From NCBI GenBank assembly GCA_041744735.1, contig JBGTKH010000592.1:1-8176 (forward strand): DNA of 8,176 nt. Direction: 5' to 3'. The stretch comes from JBGTKH01 sp041744735. GTDB lineage: Bacteria; Planctomycetota; Planctomycetia; Pirellulales; Pirellulaceae. The notes beneath the pieces are model-generated. The model was not told where the DNA came from. It saw nothing but the letters and a program-made list of their open reading frames with translations, and made no database searches. Of the stretch, positions 1-6,572 are shown piece after piece (position 1 is the stretch's first letter; the number at the start of each line of letters is the position of its first letter). The translations under genes and the position numbers were made by a program.

Positions 1-87
1 CGTCGGAGGCGATGAAACGGGGGTCGCCCGGTGCGAGAAAGACGCACGCCGGTAAATATGGAGAATTAACTCCATCGCGACAACGGG

Positions 88-124
88 GAGGCGGTGGCTG
101 GATTAACCCTCCAGCCTCCGCTTT
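88..124. terminator. Strong hairpin, possible bidirectional terminator
   Basis: GCGG (91-94) and GGCTGGA (96-102) pair with TCCAGCC (110-116) and CCGC (118-121), leaving one T-T mismatch and a 7-base loop. Pairs at 88-90 with 122-124 extend it weakly (two are wobbles). On the plus strand the stem ends in TTT rather than a long T-run, so it is not a textbook intrinsic terminator. A smaller dyad, TGGAG (59-63) with CTCCA (70-74), lies just upstream. It sits beyond the 3' end of the minus-strand dehydrogenase gene and could serve that gene or an unseen plus-strand gene ending left of the window. The pairing is seen directly; the role is inferred. Confidence 0.4.
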
Positions 125-131
125 ACCCACT

Positions 132-171
132 CAGACTTTGGGGCAAAGCAAGTCAGTGCGTCCAAAGTCTG
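132..171. repeat. Inverted repeat with CGGCTACG-type flank
   Basis: CAGACTTTGG (132-141) pairs perfectly with CCAAAGTCTG (162-171) across a 20-base loop, 16 bases beyond the stop codon of the minus-strand dehydrogenase. The right arm runs on into GCGACTTCGGCTACG (172-186). Its last 12 bases recur at 4907-4918 in another intergenic hairpin, and its CGGCTACG core recurs at 1733-1740. There is no T-run on either strand, so I read it as a dispersed palindromic element that may also stop transcription, not as a classical terminator. Confidence 0.5.
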
Positions 172-187
172 GCGACTTCGGCTACGT

Positions 188-1516
188 TCACGCTTTGTGG
201 ATTTTTTCGCGGCCGAGATGCACGTGGCGAGTGGCATTGCGTGTGTCCACGACCAGCCGCGCGTGCCGCACGATGAAATCATAGTCGTACGCCGAATGAT
301 CGGTCACGATGAGCACGCAATCCTGCGCGGCCAGATAGTCGGCCGTCAACGGGCTGCTGACCAGCGGCGGCACGTTGAAGCTGCGCATCGACGGCAGAGT
401 TGGAATGTGCGGGTCGTTGTAGCTAAGCAGGGCACCGGCGTCTTCTAGCAGCTCGATCAAACGAAAGGCTGGGCTTTCGCGCGGATCGTCGATGTCCTTC
501 TTATAGGCCACGCCGAGAATCGCAACGCGGCTGCCGGCAAGCGGCCGATTCACTTCGCCCAACGCGTCCGTCAATCGATTGATCACGTACTGAGGCATCG
601 CGGAATTGATCTCGCCGGCCAGTTCGATGAACCGCGTCTCAGCGCCGTGCTGTCGCGCCAGCCAGCTCAGATAAAACGGATCGATCGGAATGCAATGGCC
701 GCCCAGTCCCGGTCCGGGATAAAACGGTTGAAAGCCAAAGGGTTTCGTCTTGGCCGCCTCGATTACCTCCCAAATGTCGACGCCCAAGCGACCCAGCAAC
801 ATCTTCAATTCATTGACCAACGCGATGTTGACGGCGCGATAGGTGTTTTCCAGAATCTTGCAAGCCTCGGCTGCTTCGCAACTCGACACGGGCACCGTGC
901 GCACGACAACCTGCGAGTACAGGGCGTCCGCCAATTGCAAACTGAGCGGATCGAGACCGCCGATAACTTTTGGAATCTTGTCGGCCGAGTAATCCGGGTT
1001 GCCGGGGTCTTCGCGCTCGGGACTGTACGCCAAGAAATAATCCTCGCCGACTTTCATGCCGGACTCGGCGAAGATCGGCATCATCACGTTGCGAGTCGTG
1101 CCTGGATAAGTTGTACTTTCGAGCACGATTAATTGTCCGCGTCGCAGGACCTTAGCAATCTGCCGCGCGGTTTCGGTAACATAGGTCAAATCCGGTTGGC
1201 GATGCGGGTCGAGCGGCGTCGGCACGCAAATCAAAATAGCGTCGGGTTCACGCAGCCGCGACATGTCGGAGGTGGGAACAAAACTTCCCTGAGACACGTG
1301 CGTTGCGATCCACGGCGACGGAATGTGGCCGATGTAACTTTCGCCGGCCAACAATCGTTCGACTTTGGCTGTATCGACATCGAACCCGATGGTGTGAAAG
1401 CCCGCCTCGACCAAGGCTCGCACCAGCGGTAAACCAACATAGCCGAGCCCGACGACGCCGACGGTCGCGCGCTTCTGTTCGATCGCGTCTTTCAGTTCAT
1501 CCCACATTGGCAGCAT
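188..1516 (-). CDS. wbpA: UDP-N-acetylglucosamine 6-dehydrogenase-like nucleotide sugar dehydrogenase
   Basis: This is a 442-residue cytoplasmic NAD-dependent enzyme of the UDP-glucose/GDP-mannose dehydrogenase family. It oxidises C6 of a nucleotide sugar to a uronic acid for capsule, O-antigen or other exopolysaccharide. Visible motifs are the Rossmann loop GLGYVG (23-28), ESTTYPGTT around residue 133, the AxxxKxxENTYR linker (K220, N224, R227), the catalytic loop GGHCIPIDPFYLSW with Cys275, and YKKDIDDPRESP (338-349) in the C-terminal domain. The KPFGFQPFYPGPG stretch before the catalytic cysteine fits the WbpA/TviB (UDP-GlcNAc) branch better than UDP-glucose dehydrogenase, so the substrate is inferred and the symbol is by resemblance. 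The length matches the family. The ATG at 1516 has no clear Shine-Dalgarno site; the in-frame ATG at 1507 is an equally possible start. The gene appears monocistronic and ends at a hairpin. Confidence 0.9.
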   Translation of the reverse strand: MLPMWDELKDAIEQKRATVGVVGLGYVGLPLVRALVEAGFHTIGFDVDTAKVERLLAGESYIGHIPSPWIATHVSQGSFVPTSDMSRLREPDAILICVPTPLDPHRQPDLTYVTETARQIAKVLRRGQLIVLESTTYPGTTRNVMMPIFAESGMKVGEDYFLAYSPEREDPGNPDYSADKIPKVIGGLDPLSLQLADALYSQVVVRTVPVSSCEAAEACKILENTYRAVNIALVNELKMLLGRLGVDIWEVIEAAKTKPFGFQPFYPGPGLGGHCIPIDPFYLSWLARQHGAETRFIELAGEINSAMPQYVINRLTDALGEVNRPLAGSRVAILGVAYKKDIDDPRESPAFRLIELLEDAGALLSYNDPHIPTLPSMRSFNVPPLVSSPLTADYLAAQDCVLIVTDHSAYDYDFIVRHARLVVDTRNATRHVHLGREKIHKA

Positions 1517-1659
1517 GATTTTCGCTGATTTTCTATTGTTTTTGTCGGCCCGTAGGTTGGCGATTGGACTCGCTGCATTTGCTGATCATCGTCGAGCGAG
1601 CCGCCGAACGCCAGTCTCCCCACTGGTCATCGGCGCGATTGGCAGCGTACAACTAACGC

Positions 1660-1750
1660 TCGTTTAACCCATAACCGAAGGCGAGGGAATACCGACCGAT
1701 AACAAGCCTGCCACAAGGGGTTCCCTCGCCTACGGCTACGGGTTAAACGA
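1660..1750. repeat. 91-base long-hairpin intergenic element
   Basis: TCGTTTAACCC (1660-1670) pairs perfectly with GGGTTAAACGA (1740-1750). After a few mismatches the pairing resumes: CCG (1675-1677) with CGG (1733-1735), then AGGCGAGGGAA (1679-1689) with TTCCCTCGCCT (1721-1731). About 27 of 30 stem positions pair, leaving a loop of roughly 31 bases. No target-site duplication is visible at the ends and no ORF lies inside. It sits 46 bases upstream of the pyrophosphatase start, so it lies in the promoter or 5' leader region. It resembles a non-autonomous palindromic element (MITE- or REP-like); from memory, similar GGCGAGGGAA hairpins are dispersed in planctomycete genomes. The rest of the 1517-1795 gap shows no gene and no convincing promoter. 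Confidence 0.75.
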
Positions 1751-1795
1751 CTGTTCCGACCGTAACTATCGGCACAACGCACTGAGGTACTTTCA

Positions 1796-2338
1796 ATGAC
1801 CCATCCCTGGCACGACGTGACTCCCGGCGAGAATTTGCCCAGCAAATTCACCGCGGTGATCGAAATCCCGATGGGGTCGAGCGTCAAGTACGAGCTTGAC
1901 AAGGAGACGGGGCTGTTACGGGTGGATCGCATTTTGTATTCGGCGGTGTATTATCCCGCGAACTATGGTTTCATTCCGCAAACGCTGGCCGAGGACGAAG
2001 ACCCGCTGGATGTGCTGGTGCTGTGCCAAGAACAGGTCGCGCCGCTGACACTGGTCGAGGCTCGCACGATCGGCTTGATGACGATGGTCGATAGCGGCAA
2101 ACGCGATCACAAAATTCTCGCCGTCGCGGTGAACGACCCGGAATATAACGGGTTTCAACAGGCCGACGAATTACCGGTCCATCGCCTGGCGATGCTGCGG
2201 CGCTTTTTCCAGGATTACAAAATGCTGGAAGGCAAATCGGTCGAAGTCGACGAATTTCAGGCGGCCGAGACCGCGTACCCGGTCATCGACGACGCCCTGG
2301 AACGCTACAGCTCCCAACGCCGCCGCGGCTTTGCCTGA
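1796..2338 (+). CDS. ppa: Inorganic pyrophosphatase, family I
   Basis: This 180-residue soluble cytoplasmic enzyme hydrolyses PPi to two phosphates with Mg2+, pulling biosynthetic reactions such as nucleotide-sugar formation, tRNA charging and polymer synthesis forward. The family signature DEDPLDV is at 67-73, with metal ligands D67, D69 and D72. Other active-site residues match the E. coli enzyme: E23, K31, E33 and R45 near the N-terminus, D99 and D104 in MVDSGKRDHK, and Y141-K142. The length is close to the bacterial norm of about 175. The ATG at 1796 is preceded by GAGG (1784-1787) at 8 bases, which supports this start. The gene stands alone on its strand, with a long hairpin element upstream and a short hairpin right after the stop. 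Confidence 0.96.
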   Translation: MTHPWHDVTPGENLPSKFTAVIEIPMGSSVKYELDKETGLLRVDRILYSAVYYPANYGFIPQTLAEDEDPLDVLVLCQEQVAPLTLVEARTIGLMTMVDSGKRDHKILAVAVNDPEYNGFQQADELPVHRLAMLRRFFQDYKMLEGKSVEVDEFQAAETAYPVIDDALERYSSQRRRGFA

Positions 2339-2343
2339 ATGTA

Positions 2344-2364
2344 GGACGGATTGCCAATCCGTCC
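2344..2364. terminator. Compact hairpin after ppa, terminator or palindromic repeat
   Basis: GGACGGAT (2344-2351) pairs with ATCCGTCC (2357-2364) around a 5-base loop, starting 6 bases after the ppa stop. No T-run follows, so an intrinsic terminator is not proven. The GGACGGATTG-type palindrome is one I recall as dispersed in planctomycete intergenic DNA (recollection, not checked). It lies between two convergent genes, where a bidirectional terminator would be useful. The rest of the 115-base gap up to 2453 shows nothing else. Confidence 0.5.
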
Positions 2365-2453
2365 GCATCGGCTTCCGCGCGCTGTACAATCCGCGTTATT
2401 GCCGATGGAAGGATCAAGCGAAACCGGGCGGCTTGCGCCGCACCGCTGGTGCA

Positions 2454-4010
2454 CTACGCAATCCGTTTGTTCGCCAGCGGCAAGGATGCTGTTGTCGTCG
2501 AGGTAACGGCTGGCGTCTTGGACGGAGTAAGACTTAGCACAAGGGGCTCTGCAGCGGTATCAACGGGCTCATTGCTCCCGTTCAGCAACTGAATTTGCCC
2601 ACCGGGCAATATCCGATAACGGTTACCGCGCCACGTGATGCAACTGCCGAAAAGTGAGCTGATGATGCCAAGCCAATTCAAAAGTCCAACCAGTGGACCG
2701 GCGTAGACATCGAAGCGCCCCGCCGGCGCTAACTGCTGGGTGTGGGACGAGCACAAGCGGCGGCCAACGTCTTGACGAAACCATGCCCGGACGGACCCCA
2801 ACCCATAGAGTGCCGCAAAGTTGATCGCCGGCAGCCACCAGTGCGCCCATCCGATGAACGCGCCGCAAATCGCCGCGACGAGACAACCCCACATCGCAAT
2901 TTGCATAACGCTGGCCGCCAAAAGTGCCAAACACCAACGCGCCGGTGCATAGCGGCGGCCGATCATGTATTGGCGGCGAGTGAATTCAAACATGCCGGCC
3001 AGCGTCACGTCGATGGGAGAAACGGCCATGCAGCGCGGTTCGAATTCGGTTTTCAGTCCGGCCGCGTTCAGCACGCGACTGGCCACCAAGTCGTCGCTGA
3101 GCGTCCCCAGCCATTTGTCCCGCAGGGCAATCTTGTCGAAGATTTCGCGCCGAATGGCCCAGGAACCGCCCCAAACGAGATTGTAATCGTGCGGGCCCAT
3201 CAAACCTGCGACCCCGCTGTTGATGCAGTACAGGATTAAATTGGCAGGCGAGTAACGCTGCGGCACGAACCAGCGATAACCCGTCGTCGCGCCCACGCCC
3301 GGATCGTGCAGACGAGCGACCAGCGTCGTCAGCCACGTTGAACTCGGACGAGCATCCGAATCGACAAATGTCAAGACCTCGATGTTGGCCGAAAGTTGCT
3401 CGGTCGCCACGCGCAAGTTATGCACTTTCTGACCACTCTCTGTGGCTCGGCCGGCGATCACGAGTCGGGAGGGCACGCGGGGGTATTGGTTCATCACGCG
3501 GCGGATCGTGGCCGCCGCAGGGTCGTCCTGGCTCTCGACGATGAACACGACTTCATAGTTGTCGTAGTCCTGCTGAAACAGCGACTGCAGGTTTTGCTCC
3601 AGTTCCAAATCGGCGCCTTTACAGGGAGCAAACAGCGCCACGTGGCGACGGCGGCGCCGCGGCGGGCGCCCGACAGCACTGAGGCGGCTGCGAACGAATC
3701 GCCGGCATTCCCAACATTGCAACGTAAGGAGCACGCCGAAGATTAAGGCCAGTCCCGAGAGGGCGGCGAGCGTGATTTGTGTGCCGAATAACACCGCTGG
3801 TGTCTCCGTTTGCTGCGCGGCATCCTGACCGACTGGCCGCGCAGCCAATTCGCCGCGAGCGCCTTCAGTCGCAGCGGCGGTAAGGATACCCGCTGTGGGA
3901 ATTTCGTCCAATTGCACGTTGTGCCGGCCTTTCGATTTGTATCGGTTGCGACGTGTGTGCGAATCAAACGGATTCTTGCGTGCGAGATTGCGCTGGACAC
4001 GTTCCACCAA
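2454..4010 (-). CDS. Membrane glycosyltransferase, GT2/GT21 (ceramide glucosyltransferase-like)
   Basis: This 518-residue inner-membrane protein probably transfers a sugar from a nucleotide donor to a lipid or polymer at the cytoplasmic face. A membrane segment at about 73-97 leads into a GT-A domain: APCKG (128-132), NLQSLFQQDY, ESQDDP (D162/D163), the DSDARP metal motif (D217, D219), GGSWAIRREIF (281-291) and SDDL (D306/D307). Hydrophobic segments follow at about 361-388, 391-407 and 436-458, then a Ser/Thr/Pro-rich tail (about 481-518). The (Q/R)xxRW motif usual after SDDL appears only as a divergent RRQYMIGRRY (345-354). The first codon is TTG at 4008-4010, with AGGA (plus-strand 4020-4023) about 9 bases upstream; GTG at codon 2 and GTG at 3917 (residue 32) are alternatives. 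The first 70 residues are polar and unlike the family, so the N-terminus is uncertain. Donor and acceptor are unknown. It is divergent from the secreted-protein gene at 4077. Confidence 0.85.
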   Translation of the reverse strand: MVERVQRNLARKNPFDSHTRRNRYKSKGRHNVQLDEIPTAGILTAAATEGARGELAARPVGQDAAQQTETPAVLFGTQITLAALSGLALIFGVLLTLQCWECRRFVRSRLSAVGRPPRRRRRHVALFAPCKGADLELEQNLQSLFQQDYDNYEVVFIVESQDDPAAATIRRVMNQYPRVPSRLVIAGRATESGQKVHNLRVATEQLSANIEVLTFVDSDARPSSTWLTTLVARLHDPGVGATTGYRWFVPQRYSPANLILYCINSGVAGLMGPHDYNLVWGGSWAIRREIFDKIALRDKWLGTLSDDLVASRVLNAAGLKTEFEPRCMAVSPIDVTLAGMFEFTRRQYMIGRRYAPARWCLALLAASVMQIAMWGCLVAAICGAFIGWAHWWLPAINFAALYGLGSVRAWFRQDVGRRLCSSHTQQLAPAGRFDVYAGPLVGLLNWLGIISSLFGSCITWRGNRYRILPGGQIQLLNGSNEPVDTAAEPLVLSLTPSKTPAVTSTTTASLPLANKRIA

Positions 4011-4023
4011 ATTGCGTTATCCT
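3994..4023 (+). promoter_or_regulatory. Putative sigma70-type promoter for the secreted-protein gene
   Basis: TGGACA (3994-3999) and TATCCT (4018-4023) are separated by 18 bases and lie 53 bases upstream of the ATG at 4077. The -10 box sits in GTTATCCTC (4016-4024), a 9-mer found again at 7112-7120 in the promoter proposed for the DUF1501 gene, which strengthens both. On the other strand it overlaps the Shine-Dalgarno site and first codons of the divergent glycosyltransferase, so the two genes share a very compact control region. This is a motif match only. Confidence 0.45.
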
Positions 4024-4076
4024 CGCGCTGCATGTCCATTGATCGCGCCTTCACCGCTAGCACGAGGAACCACCGC

Positions 4077-4856
4077 ATGCGCGCCGCTTGCACGCTGCGA
4101 TTCGCACTATTCATGGCCGCCCTGCTCGCACTTCCCGGATCGCTAACGGCCCAGAATTTCCGCGTTGAATCGGAAGTTTTTCTGGGCAGTGAGAAAGAGC
4201 CGATCGCGGAGAGCCTGACGTTGTTTCATGGCGGCGTGGTGTACGACTTTCTGCTGACAGCGCCTGAGGAAATCTCGGTGTTCGATCCGCTGCGAGGCCG
4301 ATTCGTGCTGCTCGATCTGACGCGGCGCGTTAAGGCGACGTTGACTTTGGACGACCTGCAAATCGCCACCGAAGCGATCAAGACCGAGGCCGATCCGAAG
4401 CAGCAGGATTTCTTTCTCAGACCGCAGTTCGAGCAGAGTTTCGACGTGGACACCGGTTGGCTCACCTTGAACAGTAAGTACATCATTTACCGGACCAAAG
4501 GCATCACGCCGAAGGACACGGAAACGGTGGAACGGTATCAGCTTTTCGCCGACTGGTACGCCCGCCTGAACGCCACACGGCCGGGAAATCTGCCGCCGTT
4601 TGCCCGCATTGAATTGGATCGGGCGCTGGCTCAGCGGCGGCTCATCCCTGAAGAAGTGGAGCTAACCTTGATGCCGAAAAATCGGCTGCTAGGCCGAAAA
4701 ATCGAGCTGCGCAGCAAGCATGCGTTCATCTGGGAACTGTCTAAATCGGACCTCAAACGAATTGAAACGGCCGGCCAGTATCTGGCCACGTTCGAGATGG
4801 TTAGCTTTCAGCGCTATCGCAATCCAGCCGACGTAGCCGCACGGGCAGGGCGTTAA
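4077..4856 (+). CDS. Secreted protein of unknown function
   Basis: This 259-residue protein is not recognised. It starts with a Sec-type signal peptide: a basic MRAACTLR, a hydrophobic core (about 8-20) and a likely cut after SLTA, near residue 24-25. The mature part reads as a soluble periplasmic domain, with SEVFLGSEKEPIAESLTLFHGGVVYDFLL (34-62) and FDPLRGRFVLLDLTRRVKATLTLDDL, then a helical middle and a basic C-terminus. It has no transmembrane helix after the leader, no cysteine in the mature part and no catalytic motif I know. The ATG at 4077 has GAGGA (4064-4068) 8 bases upstream. The same frame is open upstream to 3810, but that stretch has no leader and overlaps the divergent gene, so it is rejected. 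It lies 66 bases from the divergent membrane glycosyltransferase; a shared role in surface assembly is possible but only inferred from position. Confidence 0.8.
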   Translation: MRAACTLRFALFMAALLALPGSLTAQNFRVESEVFLGSEKEPIAESLTLFHGGVVYDFLLTAPEEISVFDPLRGRFVLLDLTRRVKATLTLDDLQIATEAIKTEADPKQQDFFLRPQFEQSFDVDTGWLTLNSKYIIYRTKGITPKDTETVERYQLFADWYARLNATRPGNLPPFARIELDRALAQRRLIPEEVELTLMPKNRLLGRKIELRSKHAFIWELSKSDLKRIETAGQYLATFEMVSFQRYRNPADVAARAGR

Positions 4857-4871
4857 CGCGTTTCGATGTCT

Positions 4872-4918
4872 CGTAGCGGAATTCGTGAGAATTCAGAAGC
4901 TTCACAACTTCGGCTACG
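4872..4918. repeat. Composite palindromic intergenic element
   Basis: CGTAGC (4872-4877) pairs with GCTACG (4913-4918), continued by GAA/TTC after one mismatch. Inside are a GAATTC/GAATTC hairpin (4879-4884 with 4889-4894, loop GTGA) and the palindrome GAAGCTTC (4896-4903). It starts 15 bases after the secreted-protein stop. Its right end, ACTTCGGCTACG (4907-4918), also occurs at 175-186. It may be a dispersed repeat, a terminator, or both. The rest of the 4857-5087 gap holds no gene and no promoter I would defend. Confidence 0.55.
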
Positions 4919-5087
4919 GTTCTGAAATTCCCGCCAACGTATCCTTTCGTTTCGACAGTAGCATCTGGCCTGTCGGATGGTTACCATGACTTGGTCTGTG
5001 AAGCGACAACGTACGCGCGCCATGCGGTTCGTTGCTGTCTTCGAGTACTGAATCTTGCGCACCATATTTCGACAGGAATTGTTCACC

Positions 5088-6032
5088 ATGACACGCTTGA
5101 CACTCATCGCCACCGCCTTGCTTGCATCGCTTCCCATCACGCTTCACGCCGCTCAGTTTGATGTCCAACAGGACGAAGACGGCGTAACCGTAAACCTCGA
5201 TGGTGAACTGTTCACGCGCTACATCAAGAAGTCAGGAGCCAAACCAATTCTCTGGCCCATCATCGGACCGACGGGTAAAGAAATGACTCGCGCCTATCCG
5301 ATGACGGAAGGTCCTCCGACGGAGAGGAAAGACCACGTGCACCACCGTTCGTTCTTCTTCACCCACGGAAATGTGAACGGCGTCGATTTTTGGAGCGAAG
5401 GTGCCGGTCACGGCAACACCGAGCATCGCGAGTTCGTCAAGGTTCAAGGTGGCAACGAAGCAGTGATCGTCACTCGCAACGACTGGGTCAGCGGCGACGG
5501 CAGGAAGCAGTGCGAGGATTTGCGAACGCTCACGTTCGGCGCCGACGGCGACTCGCGCTGGATTGACTTTGAGATCACCATCAAAGCCGGTGAGCAGACC
5601 GTCAAATTTGGCGACACCAAGGAAGGAACTTTCGGGATTCGCGTAGCTGGTACACTCGATGTCGATGCGAAGAAAGGCGGCAAGATTGTCAACAGCGAGG
5701 GGCTCACGGACGGCGCCGCGTGGGGTAAACCCGCTTCCTGGGTCGACTATCACGGCCCGATCGACGGCGAGACATTGGGCATCGCCGTGCTGAATCACCC
5801 CAGCAGTTTCCGCTACCCGACGCATTGGCACGTGCGCACCTACGGCTTGTTCGCGGCCAACCCGTTTGGCTTGAAGGATTTCAAGGCGGCTGACGACGGC
5901 TCGCACACGCTCAACCCCGGCGAGACTATGACGCTGCGCTATCGCGTCTTATTGCACAAGGGGAACGAAAAGGAAGGCAAGGTGGCGGATGCTTTCGAGG
6001 CTTATGCGAAGCAAGCCAACGATGGTGATTAA
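5088..6032 (+). CDS. Secreted DUF6807 (PmoA-like) family protein
   Basis: This 314-residue exported protein has a Sec signal peptide (MTRLTLIATALLASLPITLHA, cut near residues 20-22). The rest is one domain of the DUF6807 family, often labelled 'PmoA' in databases. Visible family landmarks are LFTRYIKKSGAKPILWPIIGPTG (41-63), DHVHHR (82-87), HGNVNGVDFW (93-102), EGTFGIRVA (179-187), WVDYHGPIDG (218-227) and a final NHPSSFRYPTHWHVRTYGLFAANPFG (236-261). Conserved His and Trp residues suggest a ligand-binding beta-sandwich. In planctomycetes these proteins commonly occur among sugar-degradation and secreted-protein genes; a carbohydrate-related role is plausible but unproven. It is soluble and unrelated in sequence to the membrane subunit PmoA of methane monooxygenase. 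The ATG at 5088 has AGGA (5074-5077) 10 bases upstream; an in-frame TTG at 5055 would place 11 residues before the leader and is disfavoured. It appears monocistronic. Confidence 0.88.
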   Translation: MTRLTLIATALLASLPITLHAAQFDVQQDEDGVTVNLDGELFTRYIKKSGAKPILWPIIGPTGKEMTRAYPMTEGPPTERKDHVHHRSFFFTHGNVNGVDFWSEGAGHGNTEHREFVKVQGGNEAVIVTRNDWVSGDGRKQCEDLRTLTFGADGDSRWIDFEITIKAGEQTVKFGDTKEGTFGIRVAGTLDVDAKKGGKIVNSEGLTDGAAWGKPASWVDYHGPIDGETLGIAVLNHPSSFRYPTHWHVRTYGLFAANPFGLKDFKAADDGSHTLNPGETMTLRYRVLLHKGNEKEGKVADAFEAYAKQANDGD

Positions 6033-6120
6033 TTGAGAAAATCTCGCCGATTGCTGCCGAAAAACTGTTCCACGCGCCGTCTAGAACGTTCGCAACAAGC
6101 GTTCAGTGGCGGAGCCGTCG

Positions 6121-6176
6121 AAGTGGGAAAACTCGCGATTTTTGGGGCGTTTCTGCGCGTATTAAATATCCCACTT
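6121..6176. repeat. Spaced inverted repeat in the gap after the DUF6807 gene
   Basis: AAGTGGGA (6121-6128) is an exact inverted copy of TCCCACTT (6169-6176), with 40 bases between. The interior holds the AT-rich TATTAAATAT (6160-6169), which could include a -10 region, but I find no good -35 at the right distance. The right arm abuts the hairpin at 6176-6201. It may be an operator pair, a remnant element, or chance. Confidence 0.3.
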
Positions 6177-6201
6177 TGCCGATAGTATTCACTATTGGCA
6201 A
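6176..6201. promoter_or_regulatory. 11-bp hairpin upstream of the 97-residue protein gene
   Basis: TTGCCGATAGT (6176-6186) and ACTATTGGCAA (6191-6201) form an 11-bp stem with one G-T pair and an ATTC tetraloop. A T-rich run (6210-6221) follows after 8 bases. It could be a weak terminator for the DUF6807 gene (144 bases upstream) or a leader or operator structure for the small-protein gene (75-78 bases downstream). The pairing is direct; the role is open. No gene is seen in 6033-6275 otherwise. Confidence 0.5.
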
Positions 6202-6278
6202 GCACCCCATTTTTCTTATTTGGTGCATGGACGCCAAGTCCTTCATCCTCTCCGATTACCAAGGAGCGACTACCCGTG

Positions 6279-6572
6279 ATGTTGGCAAATCCCCTCCAGA
6301 TTTCCGACCTGAGCGATTTACGACAATTTGTTTACCAAACGCTTTGCGATCAGAATGATTTCGAACCCGGTGCATTTGAGATTTCCGAGCGGTTTCTTGT
6401 GCGGTGTGGAAAGCCCTGTGGGATCTTCTTCTGTCTGCACGGCCCGCGCAGCGTGAAGCTAACAGCCATCTGGGAGACTGACCGCAATACAATCCTTTTC
6501 TATGGCTCGACGGGCGAGCGAATGCATAAAACGCAGCTTGCTCACGCGCCGCATCTGGCCTCCGTCACATAG
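6279..6572 (+). CDS. Unassigned 97-residue protein upstream of csrA
   Basis: This small soluble protein is not assigned to a named family. It has no signal peptide or membrane segment. It begins with a short acidic helix (ISDLSDLRQFVYQTLCDQNDFEPG, about 8-31), followed by alternating hydrophobic stretches that look like beta strands: FEISERFLVRCGKPCGIFFCLHG, SVKLTAIWETDRNTILFYGSTGER. There are four cysteines (22, 43, 46, 51), three of them in the CGKPCGIFFC segment. A CxxC is present (43-46), but metal binding is only a guess. AAGGAG (6261-6266) lies 12 bases before the ATG at 6279 and 9 bases before an in-frame GTG at 6276, so the true start may be the GTG. The frame stays open upstream to 6195, but that part lacks a ribosome site. 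The protein is followed, after a hairpin and 154 bases, by csrA on the same strand. Codon use looks coding and the protein ends in a basic tail. Confidence 0.75.
   Translation: MLANPLQISDLSDLRQFVYQTLCDQNDFEPGAFEISERFLVRCGKPCGIFFCLHGPRSVKLTAIWETDRNTILFYGSTGERMHKTQLAHAPHLASVT

Noticed and set aside
2..55. Possible C-terminal tail of a plus-strand gene entering from the left (17 codons ending in TAA at 53-55)
   Set aside because: It is too short to judge coding potential and has no recognisable motif; hairpins after it are suggestive but not enough.
12..284. 90-codon open frame on the plus strand at the window start
   Set aside because: It runs through three inverted repeats and into the 3' end of the dehydrogenase gene in antisense; there is no ribosome site and the composition is unlike a protein.
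647..1132. 161-codon open frame antisense to the dehydrogenase
   Set aside because: It is a shadow of a well-supported gene whose codon bias leaves the opposite strand open.
2742..3239. 165-codon open frame antisense to the glycosyltransferase
   Set aside because: It overlaps conserved GT motifs on the other strand and its own translation shows no domain or credible start signal.
5232..5906. 224-codon open frame antisense to the DUF6807 gene
   Set aside because: Despite its length it mirrors a clear family gene, and lacks a ribosome site, signal or motif.
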